Made by a program: the position numbers and the translations under genes
Source: Baekduia soli
GTDB taxonomy: Bacteria; Actinomycetota; Thermoleophilia; Solirubrobacterales; Solirubrobacteraceae
Direction: 5' to 3'
NCBI RefSeq assembly: GCF_007970665.1
Contig: NZ_CP042430.1
Coordinates: forward strand, 5,022,001 to 5,086,000
Length of the DNA: 64,000 nt
In this document: positions 42,491 through 53,553 of the stretch, piece by piece
Position numbering within the stretch: the stretch's first letter is position 1
How the letters are laid out: each line of letters starts with the position of its first letter
The notes under the pieces: generated by a model
What the model was told of the DNA's origin: nothing
Seen by the model: the letters and a program-made list of their open reading frames with translations, nothing else
Databases searched by the model: none

Positions 42491-42572
42491 TGGCGGGAGA
42501 AGGATTCGAACCTTCGAAGGCGTAGCCACCTGATTTACAGTCAGGCCCCTTTGACCGCTCGGGTATCCCGCC
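42491..42572 (-). tRNA. tRNA-Tyr (GTA)
   Basis: The 82-nt gene has acceptor stem GGCGGGA pairing with TCCCGCC. The anticodon stem-loop is CTGA-CTGTAAA-TCAG with anticodon GTA, there is a long variable arm typical of bacterial tRNA-Tyr, and the T-loop is TTCGAAT. CCA is not encoded. Confidence 0.95.
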
Positions 42573-42637
42573 GGACGGCCGTGAAGTTTACAGGGCTGCA
42601 GCGCAACCTTCGGCGTCGTCCTACGGTCTTGGGAGTG

Positions 42638-43666
42638 ATGGCCGCCATCGACGCACCCCCGCCTGCCCTGCCGCCGACGATGCTCGCCGCGATGGGCGAC
42701 GACACGCTGGTCGGGCTGATCGCGGCCGGCAGCGACGACGCGTTCGCCGCCCTGGACGAGCGCTACCGCCGCCGCCTGGTGCGCTTCACCCGGGGCTTCG
42801 TCCCCGGCGGGACCGCCGACGCCGAGGACGCCGTCCAGGAGGCCATGGTCCGTGCCGTCCGCGCGCTGCGGGGCGGCTCCCGGCCCGAGGCGGTCGGCCC
42901 CTGGCTGCACCGCATCGCGCGCAACTGCGCGCTGGACCTCACCGCGTCGCGCCGCCGCCACCCGGTCGTCGAGCTGGCCGACCACGCCCATCCGGCCGCC
43001 GAGGACGCCGCCGCCACGGCCGAGCGGCGGATGGGCATGCGCGGCCTGGTGTCCGACGTCGGCCGCCTGCCCGCCTCCCAGCGCTCCGCGCTCGTGCTGC
43101 GCGAGCTCGAGGGCCGCAGCTACGCCGACATCGCCGACGAGCTCGACGTCACGGTGCCCGCGGTCAAGTCGCTGCTCGTCCGCGCCCGCCAGGGCCTGCG
43201 GCGCGCGCACGCCGAGGGCCGCGCCGCCGCGCTGGTCCCGGTGTCGCTGCTGACGCGCCTGGCCGAGCGCCTCGGCTCGCTCTGGGAGCCCGTCTCGGGC
43301 GCGGCCACGCCGAAGGTGGCGACGGTCGCGGCCGTCATGGCGGGCTCCATCCCCGCGCTGGCGCCCTCGCTGCCCTCGCCCGTGCCGATGCCCAAGCCCC
43401 GCCACCACGTCGCGCCGGCGCCGGCCCAGGCCCGGCCCGCGGCGGTCACCACCGCACCGGCCACCACCGCCACCGCGCCGACCGGCGGCACGCCGGCCCC
43501 GGCGAACGGCCCCGACAGCGCGGCCGCCCTGCACGCCGACTGCGCCGACGGCACGATCGACAGCACGTTCTCCCACGCCGCCCTGCTGCGCGGCCTGCGC
43601 CACCTGGACCAGAGCGCCGGCGAGTACGGCGACTGCAGCCGCGCGATCCGCCAGGCGCTGCTGTAG
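42638..43666 (+). CDS. ECF-type RNA polymerase sigma factor with C-terminal membrane extension
   Basis: The 342-residue protein has sigma region 2 (DDAFAALDERYRRRLVRFTR, EDAVQEAMVRAVRAL) and region 4 (LPASQRSALVLRELEGRSYA, IADELDVTVPAVKSLLVRAR). An extra 150 or so residues follow, with a hydrophobic stretch (VATVAAVMAGSIPALAPS), a Pro/Ala/Thr-rich linker and a tail with two cysteines (ADCADG, YGDCSR). Classical ECFs are about 190 residues. The tail may place a sensor outside the membrane, replacing a separate anti-sigma factor. ATG 42638 follows GGGAG closely; an in-frame start inside the tRNA is rejected. Confidence 0.88.
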   Translation: MAAIDAPPPALPPTMLAAMGDDTLVGLIAAGSDDAFAALDERYRRRLVRFTRGFVPGGTADAEDAVQEAMVRAVRALRGGSRPEAVGPWLHRIARNCALDLTASRRRHPVVELADHAHPAAEDAAATAERRMGMRGLVSDVGRLPASQRSALVLRELEGRSYADIADELDVTVPAVKSLLVRARQGLRRAHAEGRAAALVPVSLLTRLAERLGSLWEPVSGAATPKVATVAAVMAGSIPALAPSLPSPVPMPKPRHHVAPAPAQARPAAVTTAPATTATAPTGGTPAPANGPDSAAALHADCADGTIDSTFSHAALLRGLRHLDQSAGEYGDCSRAIRQALL

Positions 43667-43697
43667 ACGCTCGGGCCCCGAGGTGCGGGGGAAAAAT

Positions 43698-43725
43698 GAG
43701 GGGCGCGCTCCCCAGCGCGCCCCTC
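43698..43725 (-). terminator. rho-independent terminator of rpoD
   Basis: A perfect 12-bp stem (GAGGGGCGCGCT / AGCGCGCCCCTC) with a CCCC/GGGG loop is followed on the - strand by ATTTTT. It lies 35 bp past the rpoD stop and could also end the convergent ECF transcript. Confidence 0.8.
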
Positions 43726-43760
43726 TGACCCCTCTCCTCCTCCGGGAACGAAACCCCGGA

Positions 43761-44909
43761 CTACGAGGCGTCCCTGAGGCGCTGGGCCTCGGGGAGCGAC
43801 TCGAGCTTCTTGAGCGTGTGATTCTCGATCTGCCGGATGCGCTCACGCGTGACGTTGAACGCCCGGCCGACCTCCTCAAGGGTACGCGGTCGGCCGCCCG
43901 TGAGGCCGAAGCGCATCTCGATCACTTCACGCTCGCGCTGCGGCAGCGCCGCCAGCGCACGATGGACGTTCTCCTTGCGGAGGTTCTCCGCGGCGAGCTC
44001 GAACGGGGACTCCGCCGTCTGGTCCTCGACGAAGTCGCCGAGCTCGGACTCCTCCTCGTCGCCGATCGGCTTCTCGAGCGAGATCGGCTGCTGGCTCATC
44101 CGCAGGATGTCGCGCACCTCGCGCGGCGTGCAGTCCAGCTCGGAGGCGATCTCCTCGGGGGACGGCTCGCGGCCGAGGGACTGCACGAGCTGGCGCTCGA
44201 CGTGCACGACCTTGTTCAGCTTCTCGACCATGTGGACCGGGATGCGGATCGTCCGGCCCTTGTCGGCGATCGCGCGGGTCACGGCCTGGCGGATCCACCA
44301 GGTCGCGTAGGTGGAGAACTTGTAGCCCCGGCGGTAGTCGAACTTCTCGACGGCGCGGATGAGGCCCAGCGAGCCCTCCTGGATGAGATCCAGGAACGTC
44401 AGGCCGCGGCCGAGGTAGCCCTTGGCGATCGAGACGACGAGGCGCAGGTTGGCCTCGACCATCTGCTGCTTGGCCAGCATGTCGCCGCGCTCGATGCGCT
44501 TGGCCAGCGAGACCTCCTGCTCAGCCGTCAGCAGCGCCACGCGCCCGATGGAGCGCAGGTACAGCCGCAGCGAGTCGAGGCTCGGCTCGACGGTGAGGTC
44601 GATCTCGGGCTTCTTGCGCGTCTCGGCGGGCGTGGGCGACTGGCGCTCCTCCGCCGCGGCCTCCGCGCGTCCGCTGTCCGACGTGACGGGACGTCCGTCG
44701 GCGGAGACGATGGCGATGCCCTGCTCGTCGAGGTGGAGGTGCAGCTCGGTGATCTGCTCCTTGGTGACCTCGACCTCTTCCAGCGTGGTCGTGATCTGCT
44801 CGATGGTCAGGAACCCTCGCTCCTGGCCGTCCTGGATCAGCGCCCGGAGCTCTTCGAGCTCAGTGATGGGGGCCTCATCCGCGAGCAATACGTCGGTCTT
44901 GGTGCTCAA
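43761..44909 (-). CDS. rpoD: primary RNA polymerase sigma factor
   Basis: The 382-residue sigma-70 protein has region 1.2 ([20 protein letters not shown]), region 2 ([55 protein letters not shown]), region 3, and region 4 ([36 protein letters not shown]). It lacks the long acidic N-terminal extension of mycobacterial SigA but has a short region-1.1-like segment ([20 protein letters not shown]). It directs housekeeping transcription. It is divergent from folE2 with a 233-bp promoter region. Confidence 0.96.
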   Translation of the reverse strand: MSTKTDVLLADEAPITELEELRALIQDGQERGFLTIEQITTTLEEVEVTKEQITELHLHLDEQGIAIVSADGRPVTSDSGRAEAAAEERQSPTPAETRKKPEIDLTVEPSLDSLRLYLRSIGRVALLTAEQEVSLAKRIERGDMLAKQQMVEANLRLVVSIAKGYLGRGLTFLDLIQEGSLGLIRAVEKFDYRRGYKFSTYATWWIRQAVTRAIADKGRTIRIPVHMVEKLNKVVHVERQLVQSLGREPSPEEIASELDCTPREVRDILRMSQQPISLEKPIGDEEESELGDFVEDQTAESPFELAAENLRKENVHRALAALPQREREVIEMRFGLTGGRPRTLEEVGRAFNVTRERIRQIENHTLKKLESLPEAQRLRDAS

Positions 44910-45142
44910 CCCGATCCTTGTGGACGTCGTTCCCGGGCGGGCGCCTCCGCGCCTGCCCCTCTCTACCCTTGTGCTTCATGTTGGAACGCACCGACGGTGC
45001 AATGCGACGGACCGCCGCAGGTGGCTTGAGCCTGGTCCTCTCGTGCTCTGACGGAGGGGCCCGTGCCGACCCGCGGATGTTTAGCACAGGTTCAGGTGCC
45101 CTGAAAATCCCAAGAACTGGGGTCGGTAGCCTCAGGGGCGTC

Positions 45143-46135
45143 ATGCAGCCGCCTTCGAGCCTCGTCACCTCCCCGGACGTCCAGGCCCAGCGTCCGACCG
45201 TGCACCTCTCCCTGTCCCGCGTCGGGGTCACCGGCGTCGAGAAGGTGATCCGCATCTCCCGCGACGGGCACGAAGAGCTCTACTGGGCCCGGCTGGAGTG
45301 CTTCGTCGACCTCGGGCCGAGCCAGAAGGGCGCCCACATGTCGCGCTTCGAGGAGACCGTCAACGACGCGATCAGCGAGGTCATCCTGGGGACGTCGGCG
45401 TTCCGGGCCGAGGAGCTGGCCCAGCGCATCGCCGAGCAGGTCCGCGACCGCCAGGACGCCCGCCGCGCCGAGGTCACGATCGCCGCGCGCTACCCCGAGC
45501 ACAAGCCGGCCCCGGTCAGCGGCATCCAGACCCAGGAGCTCTACACGCTGTTCGGCACCGCGGTGGCCACCACCGCCGGGACGCGGCGCCTCATCGGCGT
45601 CGCCGCGCAGGGCATGACGGCCTGCCCGTGCGCCCAGGAGCTCGTCGCCGGCGCCGCCCGCGCGCGCCTGGGCGACGACGGCTTCGACGACGACCAGATC
45701 GAGCGCATCCTCGAGCACGTCCCCGTGGCCACGCACAACCAGCGCGGCCTGGGCACGCTGCATGTCGGCTGCCCGGAGGACTGCGACGTAGACGTCGACG
45801 CCGCGACGCTGCTGTCCATCGTCGAGGACTCCATGTCCTCGGAGATCTACGAGCTCATGAAGCGCTCCGACGAGGCCGCGGTGGTCGAGAAGGCCCACCG
45901 CCGCCCGCGGTTCGTCGAGGACTGCGTGCGCGAGATGATCAGCGGCGTGGCCCAGCGGCTGCCCGACCTGGACCCCTCGGCGTTCGTCTCGGCCCGCCAG
46001 GAGAACCTGGAGACGATCCACCAGCACAACGTCGTCGCCGAGCGCTTCGGCCTGGTGTCCGAGCTGCGCCGCGAGATCGCCAGCGGCGCGCACGCCGAGC
46101 ACCACACGTCGATGCAGGATTGGCTGGCGGGCTGA
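45143..46135 (+). CDS. folE2: GTP cyclohydrolase, FolE2/MptA type
   Basis: The 330-residue enzyme opens the guanine ring of GTP to start folate/pterin synthesis. Conserved features are PTVHLSLSRVGVTGVEKVI, FVDLGPSQKGAHMSRFEETV, the cysteine motif GMTACPCAQ, THNQRG, and the ligand Glu near AVVEKAHRRPRFVEDCVRE. It is the metal-flexible type IB enzyme. ATG 45143 is chosen because the conserved region begins soon after and CAGGGG precedes it; an open frame to 44918 is upstream run-through. Confidence 0.93.
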   Translation: MQPPSSLVTSPDVQAQRPTVHLSLSRVGVTGVEKVIRISRDGHEELYWARLECFVDLGPSQKGAHMSRFEETVNDAISEVILGTSAFRAEELAQRIAEQVRDRQDARRAEVTIAARYPEHKPAPVSGIQTQELYTLFGTAVATTAGTRRLIGVAAQGMTACPCAQELVAGAARARLGDDGFDDDQIERILEHVPVATHNQRGLGTLHVGCPEDCDVDVDAATLLSIVEDSMSSEIYELMKRSDEAAVVEKAHRRPRFVEDCVREMISGVAQRLPDLDPSAFVSARQENLETIHQHNVVAERFGLVSELRREIASGAHAEHHTSMQDWLAG

Positions 46136-46189
46136 ACTCGCCCGGCTCGTTCAGCCGCGCGAGCTCGCCCAGGGCGCGCTCGCACGCGC

Positions 46190-46792
46190 TCAGGCAGCGT
46201 GGTCGCCACTGGCGCCCGGCGGGGTGCGGCCCGCCGCCGACCCGTGGCGGCGGCGCTCCTCGGCCTCGCGCAGCATCCGCCGCAGGCCGAAGAAGTAGTC
46301 CACGCCGGAGATGACGGTCACCGCGACGGCGACGTAGGTCAGCAGGTCGACCCAGAGGGGTGTCGGGTCGTAGGCGATGAGGAAGAAGATCGCCGCCACC
46401 TGCACCATGGTCTTGACCTTGCCCCACCCGGCGGCGGGGACGACGACGCCCTGCGCCGTGGCGGCCATCCGCGTGGCCGTCACCGCCAGCTCGCGCGTGA
46501 CGATGACCATCGCGATCCACGCCTCGAGGCGGTGCAGCGACACGAGCGCGAAGAGCGCGGCGACCACGAGCAGCTTGTCGGCGATCGGGTCCATGAGCTT
46601 GCCGAACGTCGTGATCGAGTTGCGCGCCCGCGCGATGTAGCCGTCGATCGCGTCGGTGGCCGAGGCCGCGGCGAACACGATCGCCGCCAGCAGGTCGCCG
46701 TCCTTGGTCTCCCCCAGCAGCGCGACCACGAGCACCGGCACGAGCAGGATCCGCACGACGGTGAGGACGTTGGGGAGGTTCAGCGGCAGCAC
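46190..46792 (-). CDS. pgsA: CDP-diacylglycerol--glycerol-3-phosphate 3-phosphatidyltransferase
   Basis: This 200-residue integral membrane enzyme makes phosphatidylglycerophosphate. The CDP-alcohol phosphotransferase signature DG-x2-AR-x8-G-x3-D-x3-D is complete in the segment DAIDGYIARARN to LMDPIADK. It begins LPLNLPNVLTVVRI as usual for PgsA. GTG at 46792 is the best start. It ends 54 bp from convergent folE2. Confidence 0.9.
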   Translation of the reverse strand: MLPLNLPNVLTVVRILLVPVLVVALLGETKDGDLLAAIVFAAASATDAIDGYIARARNSITTFGKLMDPIADKLLVVAALFALVSLHRLEAWIAMVIVTRELAVTATRMAATAQGVVVPAAGWGKVKTMVQVAAIFFLIAYDPTPLWVDLLTYVAVAVTVISGVDYFFGLRRMLREAEERRRHGSAAGRTPPGASGDHAA

Positions 46793-46824
46793 GCGGGGCG
46801 CAAGTATCCCCGGTCGGCGTGCGC

Positions 46825-47715
46825 TCAGGCCTCCGGGGCCGCCGCGGCGGTGCGAGAGACCCCGATGCTGGCCGCCACGACGAGCGCCATCGCGACGAGG
46901 TCGCGGGCGCCGAGCGCCTGGCCGAGGATGACCAGCCCGGCCAGCGCGGCGACCGCCGGCTCCAGGCTCATGAGCACGCCGAAGACGTGGGCGGGCAGCC
47001 GGCGCAGCGCCTCGGTCTCCAGCGTGTAGGGGATGACGCTGGACAGCAGCGCGACGGCGGCGCCCAGCGCCAGCAGCCCCGGGTGCAGGAGGTGCGTGCC
47101 GCCCTGCAGGACGCCGGGCACGACGGGCACCAGCGCCGCGACGACCATCGCCAGCGCCACGCCGTCGGTGCCGTCGAACAGGCGCCCGGCGCGCTGGGCG
47201 ACGAGGATGTAGAGCGCCCAGCACGCCGCCGCGGCCAGGCAGAAGGCCAGGCCCAGCGGGTCCAGGCCGCCCGGCCCCTCGCCCGACCCGCCGGCGGCCA
47301 GCAGCACGATGCCCACCGCGGCCATCGCCGCCCAGACCAGGTCCAGGCGCCGGCGCGACATCACCACCGCGACGCCGAGCGGGCCGGCGAACTCGATCGT
47401 CACCGCGATGCCGAGCGGGACCCGGTCCAGGCCCTCGTAGAAGAACACGTTCATCGCGCCGAGCGCGAGGCCGAACGCGGCGGCCATCCACAGCGCGTGG
47501 GCGCTGCGCCCGCGCAGCCGCGGGCGCACGACCGCGACCAGGATCACCGCCGCGAAGGCCAGGCGCAGCAGCGACGTGCCCCCGGGCCCGAGCTCGTCGA
47601 ACAGCGTGGCGGCGAGCGCCGCCCCGAACTGGATGGAGGTCACGCCGGAGAGGACGAGCGCCATCGGCGGCACCCGGTCCAGTCCCGGGAGCCCCTGCGC
47701 CGTGGCCGTGGACAC
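46825..47715 (-). CDS. DMT-superfamily (EamA) transporter
   Basis: The 296-residue protein has ten predicted membrane helices in two EamA repeats ([20 protein letters not shown], and later [20 protein letters not shown]). It resembles RhtA-type threonine/homoserine exporters, including [20 protein letters not shown]. It lies upstream of pgsA in the same direction with a 32-bp gap. The substrate is not certain. Confidence 0.88.
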   Translation of the reverse strand: MSTATAQGLPGLDRVPPMALVLSGVTSIQFGAALAATLFDELGPGGTSLLRLAFAAVILVAVVRPRLRGRSAHALWMAAAFGLALGAMNVFFYEGLDRVPLGIAVTIEFAGPLGVAVVMSRRRLDLVWAAMAAVGIVLLAAGGSGEGPGGLDPLGLAFCLAAAACWALYILVAQRAGRLFDGTDGVALAMVVAALVPVVPGVLQGGTHLLHPGLLALGAAVALLSSVIPYTLETEALRRLPAHVFGVLMSLEPAVAALAGLVILGQALGARDLVAMALVVAASIGVSRTAAAAPEA

Positions 47716-47777
47716 GCGGCCACGGTACCGCCGGCAGCTACGGTGCGCGGACCGCCACGACCTCGGAGGACCTCCCC

Positions 47778-48750
<973 letters not shown>

Positions 48751-48754
<4 letters not shown>

Positions 48755-49902
48755 GCCCGCCCGGGGAGGACTTCACCGCGGTCCTGCGCACCGCCGACGC
48801 CGCGCTGGGCCGGTACCGGCACGTCGTCGTCGTGCTGCTCGACGCGTTCGGCTGGCGCTTCCTGCAGCGCCACGCCGAGCACCCGCTGCTGCGCCGGCTC
48901 GCGCGCGACGGGACGGTGCGGGCGTTGCCCTCACAGTTCCCGTCGACGACCGCCGCGCACGTCACGACGATGCACAGCGACCTGGGCGTGGGTGAGCACG
49001 GCATCTACGAATGGCGGATCTGGGAGCCGGCGCTGGGCCGCGTGATCTCGCCGCTGCTGTACTCCTACGCCGGCGACCGCGAGCGCGACACGCTGGCGCC
49101 GACCGGCCTGGCGATGGGCGACGTCCTGCCGGTGCACACGCGCTACGAGCGCCTCGCGCAGGAGGGCGTGGCGTCGATCGTCGCGCAGCCCGCGGCGTTC
49201 AGCCCCTCGACCTACGACCGCGCCGCCACCCGCGGCGCGCTGCTGGCCCCGTGGCCCGACCTGGCGGCCGGGCTCGAGGACCTCCTGCGCCGCGCGGCGG
49301 CGCACGAGCACTGCTACGCCTACCTCTACACGGACGCCATCGACACGACGGGCCACCTGCACGGCCCGAGCAGCCGCGCGTTCGACGACGTCGTGACCGC
49401 CACCCTGAACGCCGTGCATGCCGCGTTCTTCGGGCCGCGCGCCCCGCGCCTGGACGACGCCCTGCTCGTGCTGACCGCCGACCACGGCCAGGTCGACGTC
49501 TCCCCCGAGCGCGTCGACGTCCTCGACGAGCTGTGGCCCGGCCTGCCCGGCGCGCTGGCGCCCGACGCGACCGGTGCGCCGACGCCGCCGGCCGGCTCGG
49601 CGCGCGACGTGTTCCTGCACGTGGCGCCGGAGCGCGTCGACGAGGCGGTCGCGGCGCTGGCCGCCGCGCTGGGCGACCGCGGCACGGTGCACCGCACCGC
49701 CGACCTCGTCGCCGCGGGGCGCTTCGGCGCGGCCGGTCCGCGCCTGCTGGAGCGCGTGGCCCCGGTGTGCGTGCTGCCGGGCCCGGGGCGCATGGCCTGG
49801 ACACGCGCCCACGAAGGGATCGAGCGCCGCTTCCTCGGCCACCACGGCGGCCTGCACCCCGACGAGGCGCAGACGTTCGTGGCGACGATCCCCCTCGCCT
49901 GA
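48751..49902 (+). CDS. alkaline-phosphatase-superfamily phosphodiesterase (nucleotide pyrophosphatase type)
   Basis: The 383-residue enzyme has VVVVLLDAFGWRFLQRH with metal-binding Asp, SQFPSTTAAHVTTMHSD with the nucleophile Thr, YLYTDAIDTTGHLHGP with Asp and His, and LTADHGQVD with the second Asp-His pair. This is the metal-site order of type I phosphodiesterases/nucleotide pyrophosphatases. No signal peptide is seen. GTG at 48751 overlaps the repaired AKR stop (GTGA). Confidence 0.88.
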
Positions 49903-49909
49903 CGGGCTC

Positions 49910-49951
49910 GGCCCCCTGGGCCCGATCCGCGACGACCCGGCCCCCTGGGCC
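49910..49951. repeat. duplicated GGCCCCCTGGGCC between convergent genes
   Basis: The 13-mer occurs at 49910-49922 and 49939-49951, and each copy is a near-palindrome. It lies between convergent phosphodiesterase and universal-stress genes and may act in transcript ending. Confidence 0.4.
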
Positions 49952-49960
49952 GGCGTTCGC

Positions 49961-50419
49961 CTAGAGACGGCTCGACGCGACGGGGAACGGGCGGAACCCC
50001 GGATGGCGGCCGGAGTCGACCACGAGCATGTCGACCCGGCACTCGGCCCGCCACCGCAGCTCCCGCGCCAGCGACACCCAGCCCGCCGGCACGACGATGA
50101 GCTCGGCGTCGTGCTCGCTGGCGACCGCGCACAGGGCGGCCACGAGGCCACAACGGCGTACATGCCCGTTGACGGTCAGGCCGGCAGCGCCCAGGGCGCC
50201 CTCGACGTCCGCGAGCACGGCGTCGACCTCGGCCCGGCGTCCCAGCGTCCGTGCCAGCTCCTGTGCGCGGGCGCCCGGCGGCTCCCATGCCGCCACCACG
50301 TGCACCGTGCCGCGACGCGCCTCGGCCACCGCACCGGCGTACCATGCCGCCGCTTCCGCGGCGGGCGAGCCGTCCGCGGGGACGACGATGTTGGTGGTGG
50401 AGGCGAGCGTCTCGAGCAT
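49961..50419 (-). CDS. universal stress protein (UspA family)
   Basis: The 152-residue protein has NIVVPADGSPAAEAAAWYAG at the N-terminus and AELIVVPAGWVSLARELRWR near the C-terminus, matching the Usp fold. The usual G-2x-G-9x-G(S/T) ATP loop is not evident, so it may be a non-ATP-binding member. Its start is back to back with the upstream region of the desaturase-like gene. Confidence 0.82.
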   Translation of the reverse strand: MLETLASTTNIVVPADGSPAAEAAAWYAGAVAEARRGTVHVVAAWEPPGARAQELARTLGRRAEVDAVLADVEGALGAAGLTVNGHVRRCGLVAALCAVASEHDAELIVVPAGWVSLARELRWRAECRVDMLVVDSGRHPGFRPFPVASSRL

Positions 50420-50495
50420 GGCGCAGGAGTCCTTTCACGACGAGGGCGTTCGTCTGGACGGAACGACGTTCGCCCACTACGGTCGCCCTTCGGAC

Positions 50496-52562
50496 ATGGG
50501 GCGACGGCGGGTGGCGATTCTGGGTGGGGGCGCAGGCGGCCTGACGGCGGCCTTCGAGCTGACCGCCACGCCCGAGCTGCGCGAGCGCTACGAGGTCACC
50601 GTCCACCAGCTCGGCTGGCGCCTGGGCGGCAAGGGCGCCAGCGGGCGCCGGGAGGTCGGCGCCGCCCGCCCGATCCATGAGCACGGGCTCCATGTCTGGT
50701 TCGGCTTCTACGAGAACGCCTTCGACGTCATGCAGCGCGTCTACGCCGAGCTCGACCGGCCCGTGGGCATGCCGCTGGCGACCTGGCGCGACGCCTTCCA
50801 CCCCGTCGACGAGGTCGTGCTGTTCGACGACACGGGCGACGACGGCTGGCGGCCGCGGCGCTTCCGCTTCCCGCGCAACGACGGGCAGCCGGGCATCCCG
50901 GTGCCCGCGCCGTCGCTGCACGGCCTCCTGCGCGACGCGATCCACACGCTGCGCCTCGTCGAGCCGCCCGAGAACGCGTCGCGCCCGCTCAAGCTGCTCG
51001 ACGCGGTCGTCGACCGCTTCCTGCTCGCGCTCGAGCGCTTCCTGGGCGGCGACGACGACCACCTCGACCTCGGCGACGTCGTGGAGGGCCTGCTGGCCAT
51101 CAGCGACCCGCTCCTGCACCTCGGCGGCGACCAGGACGACGAGCCCGTGGTCTGCCGGCTGCTGCGCGCGCTGCGCGACGCGCTGTGGCGCGTGACGGGC
51201 GGCGACCGCTACGCCATGACGTTCGACCTCGTCTCGACCGTGTTCCGCGGGATCCTGTCCGACGGCCTGGACGACGACGGCTTCGGCACGGTCAACGACG
51301 AGGAGCTGCGCGCCTGGCTGGCCCGCCACGGCGCCAAGCGCGCGACGCTGGACGGCTCGCCCCTGCTGCGCGGCTTCTACCAGCTGTGCTTCGCCTACGA
51401 GGACGGCGACCGCGACCGCCCGTCGCTGGCCGCGGGCAAGGCGCTGCAGGCCATGCTGCGCATGACGCTGGGCTACCGCGGCTCGATCATGTAGAAGATG
51501 CAGGCGGGGATGGGCGACGCCATCTTCGCCCCGCTGTACGAGGTGCTGCGGGCCCGCGGCGTGCGCTTCGAGTTCTTCGACGAGGTCACGGGCCTGCGGC
51601 TCTCCGACGACGGCGACCTCGTCGAGCGCCTGGAGATCCGCCGACAGGTCCAGCTGCGCCACGACGGCGGCTACGACCCGCTGGTCCGTGACCCGGGCGG
51701 CCTGCCGAGCTGGCCGGCCGAGCCCCTGTGGGACCAGCTGCGCGACGGCGAGGACCTCCGCGCCGCGGGGGTGCGCTTCGAGGCCACGGAGGCGGCGCGC
51801 CACGCGGCGGTGCGGACGCTGCGCCGCGGCGAGGACTTCGACGACGTCGTCCTGGCGATCTCCGTGGCGTCGCTGCCGCCGATCTGCACCGAGCTGGCCG
51901 CCCGCCACGGGCGCTTCGCCCGCATGCTCGAGCACGCGCGCACGGTCGCGACCCAGGCCCTGCAGGTGTGGATGACCCGCGACCGCGAGGAGCTGCGCTT
52001 CGCCCCCGCGGGCATGGTCGCCGGTGCCTACGCCGAGCCGCTGGACACGCTGTGCGACATGACGCACCTGCTCGAGCGCGAGGGCTGGGCGCCCGGCGAC
52101 GGCGTCCGCTCGCTGGCCTACCTCTGCGGCACGATGCGCGAGGTGGCGGGCGAGACGCAGGCCCAGGCCGACGCCCGTGCGCTGGCCGACGGCCTCGAGC
52201 ACCTGCGCGCCCGCGCGGCCGTGCACTGGCCCGGGGCGGCCGGTCCCGGCGGCTTCGACTTCTCGGTGCTGGCCGACCCCGAGGACCGCGACGGCGAGGC
52301 ACGCATCGCCGCCCAGTACTGGCGGGCCAACATCTTCGGCAGCGAGCGCTACGTGCTCACGCCGCCGGGGTCGATCCGCCATCGCCTGCGCCCCGACGAG
52401 TCCGGCGTGGCCAACCTGGTCCTCGCCGGCGACTGGACGCGCAACGGCATCTGCGGCGGCAGCGTCGAGGCCGCCGTGACCTCGGGGCGCCTGGCCGCCC
52501 GCGCGCTGTGCGGCAGCCCGGCCTTCGTGCCGGGGACCGAAGGCTGGCTGGAGGCCGACTGA
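50496..52562 (+). pseudogene. FAD-dependent amine-oxidase/phytoene-desaturase-like protein with in-frame amber stop
   Basis: The protein starts RRRVAILGGGAGGLTAAFEL (FAD motif), then QLGWRLGGKGASGRR and HGLHVWFGFYENAF, and ends with NLVLAGDWTRNGICGGSVEA, the C-terminal FAD motif of carotenoid desaturases and hydroxysqualene dehydroxylases. TAG at 51492-51494 interrupts the frame between GYRGSIM and KMQAGMGD. The reading frame continues unchanged for another 356 codons with full family conservation. A Trp fits the position, so TGG to TAG is the simplest change. The product would otherwise be about 688 residues. The gene is followed at once by an acetoacetate-decarboxylase-like gene. Confidence 0.85.
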
Positions 52563-52563
52563 G

Positions 52564-53526
52564 ATGGCCCCGACGCCGCCCTACGTCGAGTTCGGGGGCC
52601 TGGCCTCCGCACCCGGACCGCTGCAGTGCGACGACACGACCCTGTACGTCTTCGCGCTGCAGGCCGACGCCGCCCGCCTCGACACGCTCTGCCGCCGGGT
52701 GTTCGCCGGCCCGACCGGCGGGGCGGTCGACTACCGCCCGCTCGGCGACCACGTCCTCCTGACCTTCGGCGTCGTCGGCGCGATCCGCCCCGTGCTCGAG
52801 CCGTGGCACTCGATGGGCGCCGTGCGCGAGCCCCAGGTGGGCTTCTGGATCCCCGTCGCGCGCGTGCGCGCCGACGACGACGGCGACCTCGTGGGCGAGC
52901 GGTTCGGGATGTTCTGCGCCGCGATGATGCTCGACAACCCCATCTCGCTGCTGTCGGGCCGCGAGGACTACGGCTACCCCAAGACCATGGGGTGGTCGAC
53001 GATGCCCGACGGCGATCTCGCCGACCCGTTCACCCTGGAGGTCTTCGGCATGGACTTCGGCGGCGGCCAGGCGCCCGCGCGCCGGCCGCTCATGGAGCTT
53101 CGCCCGGCCGGCGACGAGCTCGGCGAGGCCGACCTGGCCCTGGGCGACATGCTCGAGGTCGGGCAGTGGATCCGCGACGTGCTGTTCGCGGGCCCGGACC
53201 GCGTCGCGCTCGGGCTGCGCTTCGCGATGGACTTCGCGCAGGACCTGCGCGCCCACCGCGTCGACCAGGTCTTCCTCAAGCAGGTGCGCGCGACCGAGGA
53301 CGGCCGGCGCGCCGACCTGCAGCAGGTCGTCGTCGCCCCGGCCGTCACCCGCAACGTCCGCGCGACCCAGCTGCGCCGGGACTACGACCTGACGCTGCAC
53401 CACCTCGACAGCCACCCGCTGGGCGACGAGCTCGGGCTCACCGACCAGCGCGTGACGCTGGCCGCGCGCCTGGACTTCGACTTCCTCATCGAGGCCGGCA
53501 CCGTGGCCTGGGCTGCGCGGACCTGA
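52564..53526 (+). CDS. acetoacetate decarboxylase-family protein
   Basis: The 320-residue protein has GREDYGYPKTMGWSTMPDGD, matching the family motif GRE-(W/Y)-G-(F/Y)-P-K that carries the Schiff-base lysine region. The upstream FCAAMMLDNPISLLS segment fits too. It begins one base after the preceding flavoprotein stop (TGAGATG), so both were co-translated. True decarboxylase activity is uncertain, since many members act on other keto compounds. The pairing suggests a shared lipid or terpenoid pathway. Confidence 0.82.
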   Translation: MAPTPPYVEFGGLASAPGPLQCDDTTLYVFALQADAARLDTLCRRVFAGPTGGAVDYRPLGDHVLLTFGVVGAIRPVLEPWHSMGAVREPQVGFWIPVARVRADDDGDLVGERFGMFCAAMMLDNPISLLSGREDYGYPKTMGWSTMPDGDLADPFTLEVFGMDFGGGQAPARRPLMELRPAGDELGEADLALGDMLEVGQWIRDVLFAGPDRVALGLRFAMDFAQDLRAHRVDQVFLKQVRATEDGRRADLQQVVVAPAVTRNVRATQLRRDYDLTLHHLDSHPLGDELGLTDQRVTLAARLDFDFLIEAGTVAWAART

Positions 53527-53553
53527 CCCCTCAAGACCCATCCGGCGCGCCCG

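Noticed and set aside
45092-46105. 337-residue - strand frame opposite folE2
   Set aside because: It is a shadow frame rich in Gly, Arg, Leu and Asp. The + strand folE2 has all family motifs.
51492-51494. Amber recoding as pyrrolysine or selenocysteine
   Set aside because: TAG stands where Trp fits the family. No recoding genes or insertion element are seen in the window, and selenocysteine uses TGA.
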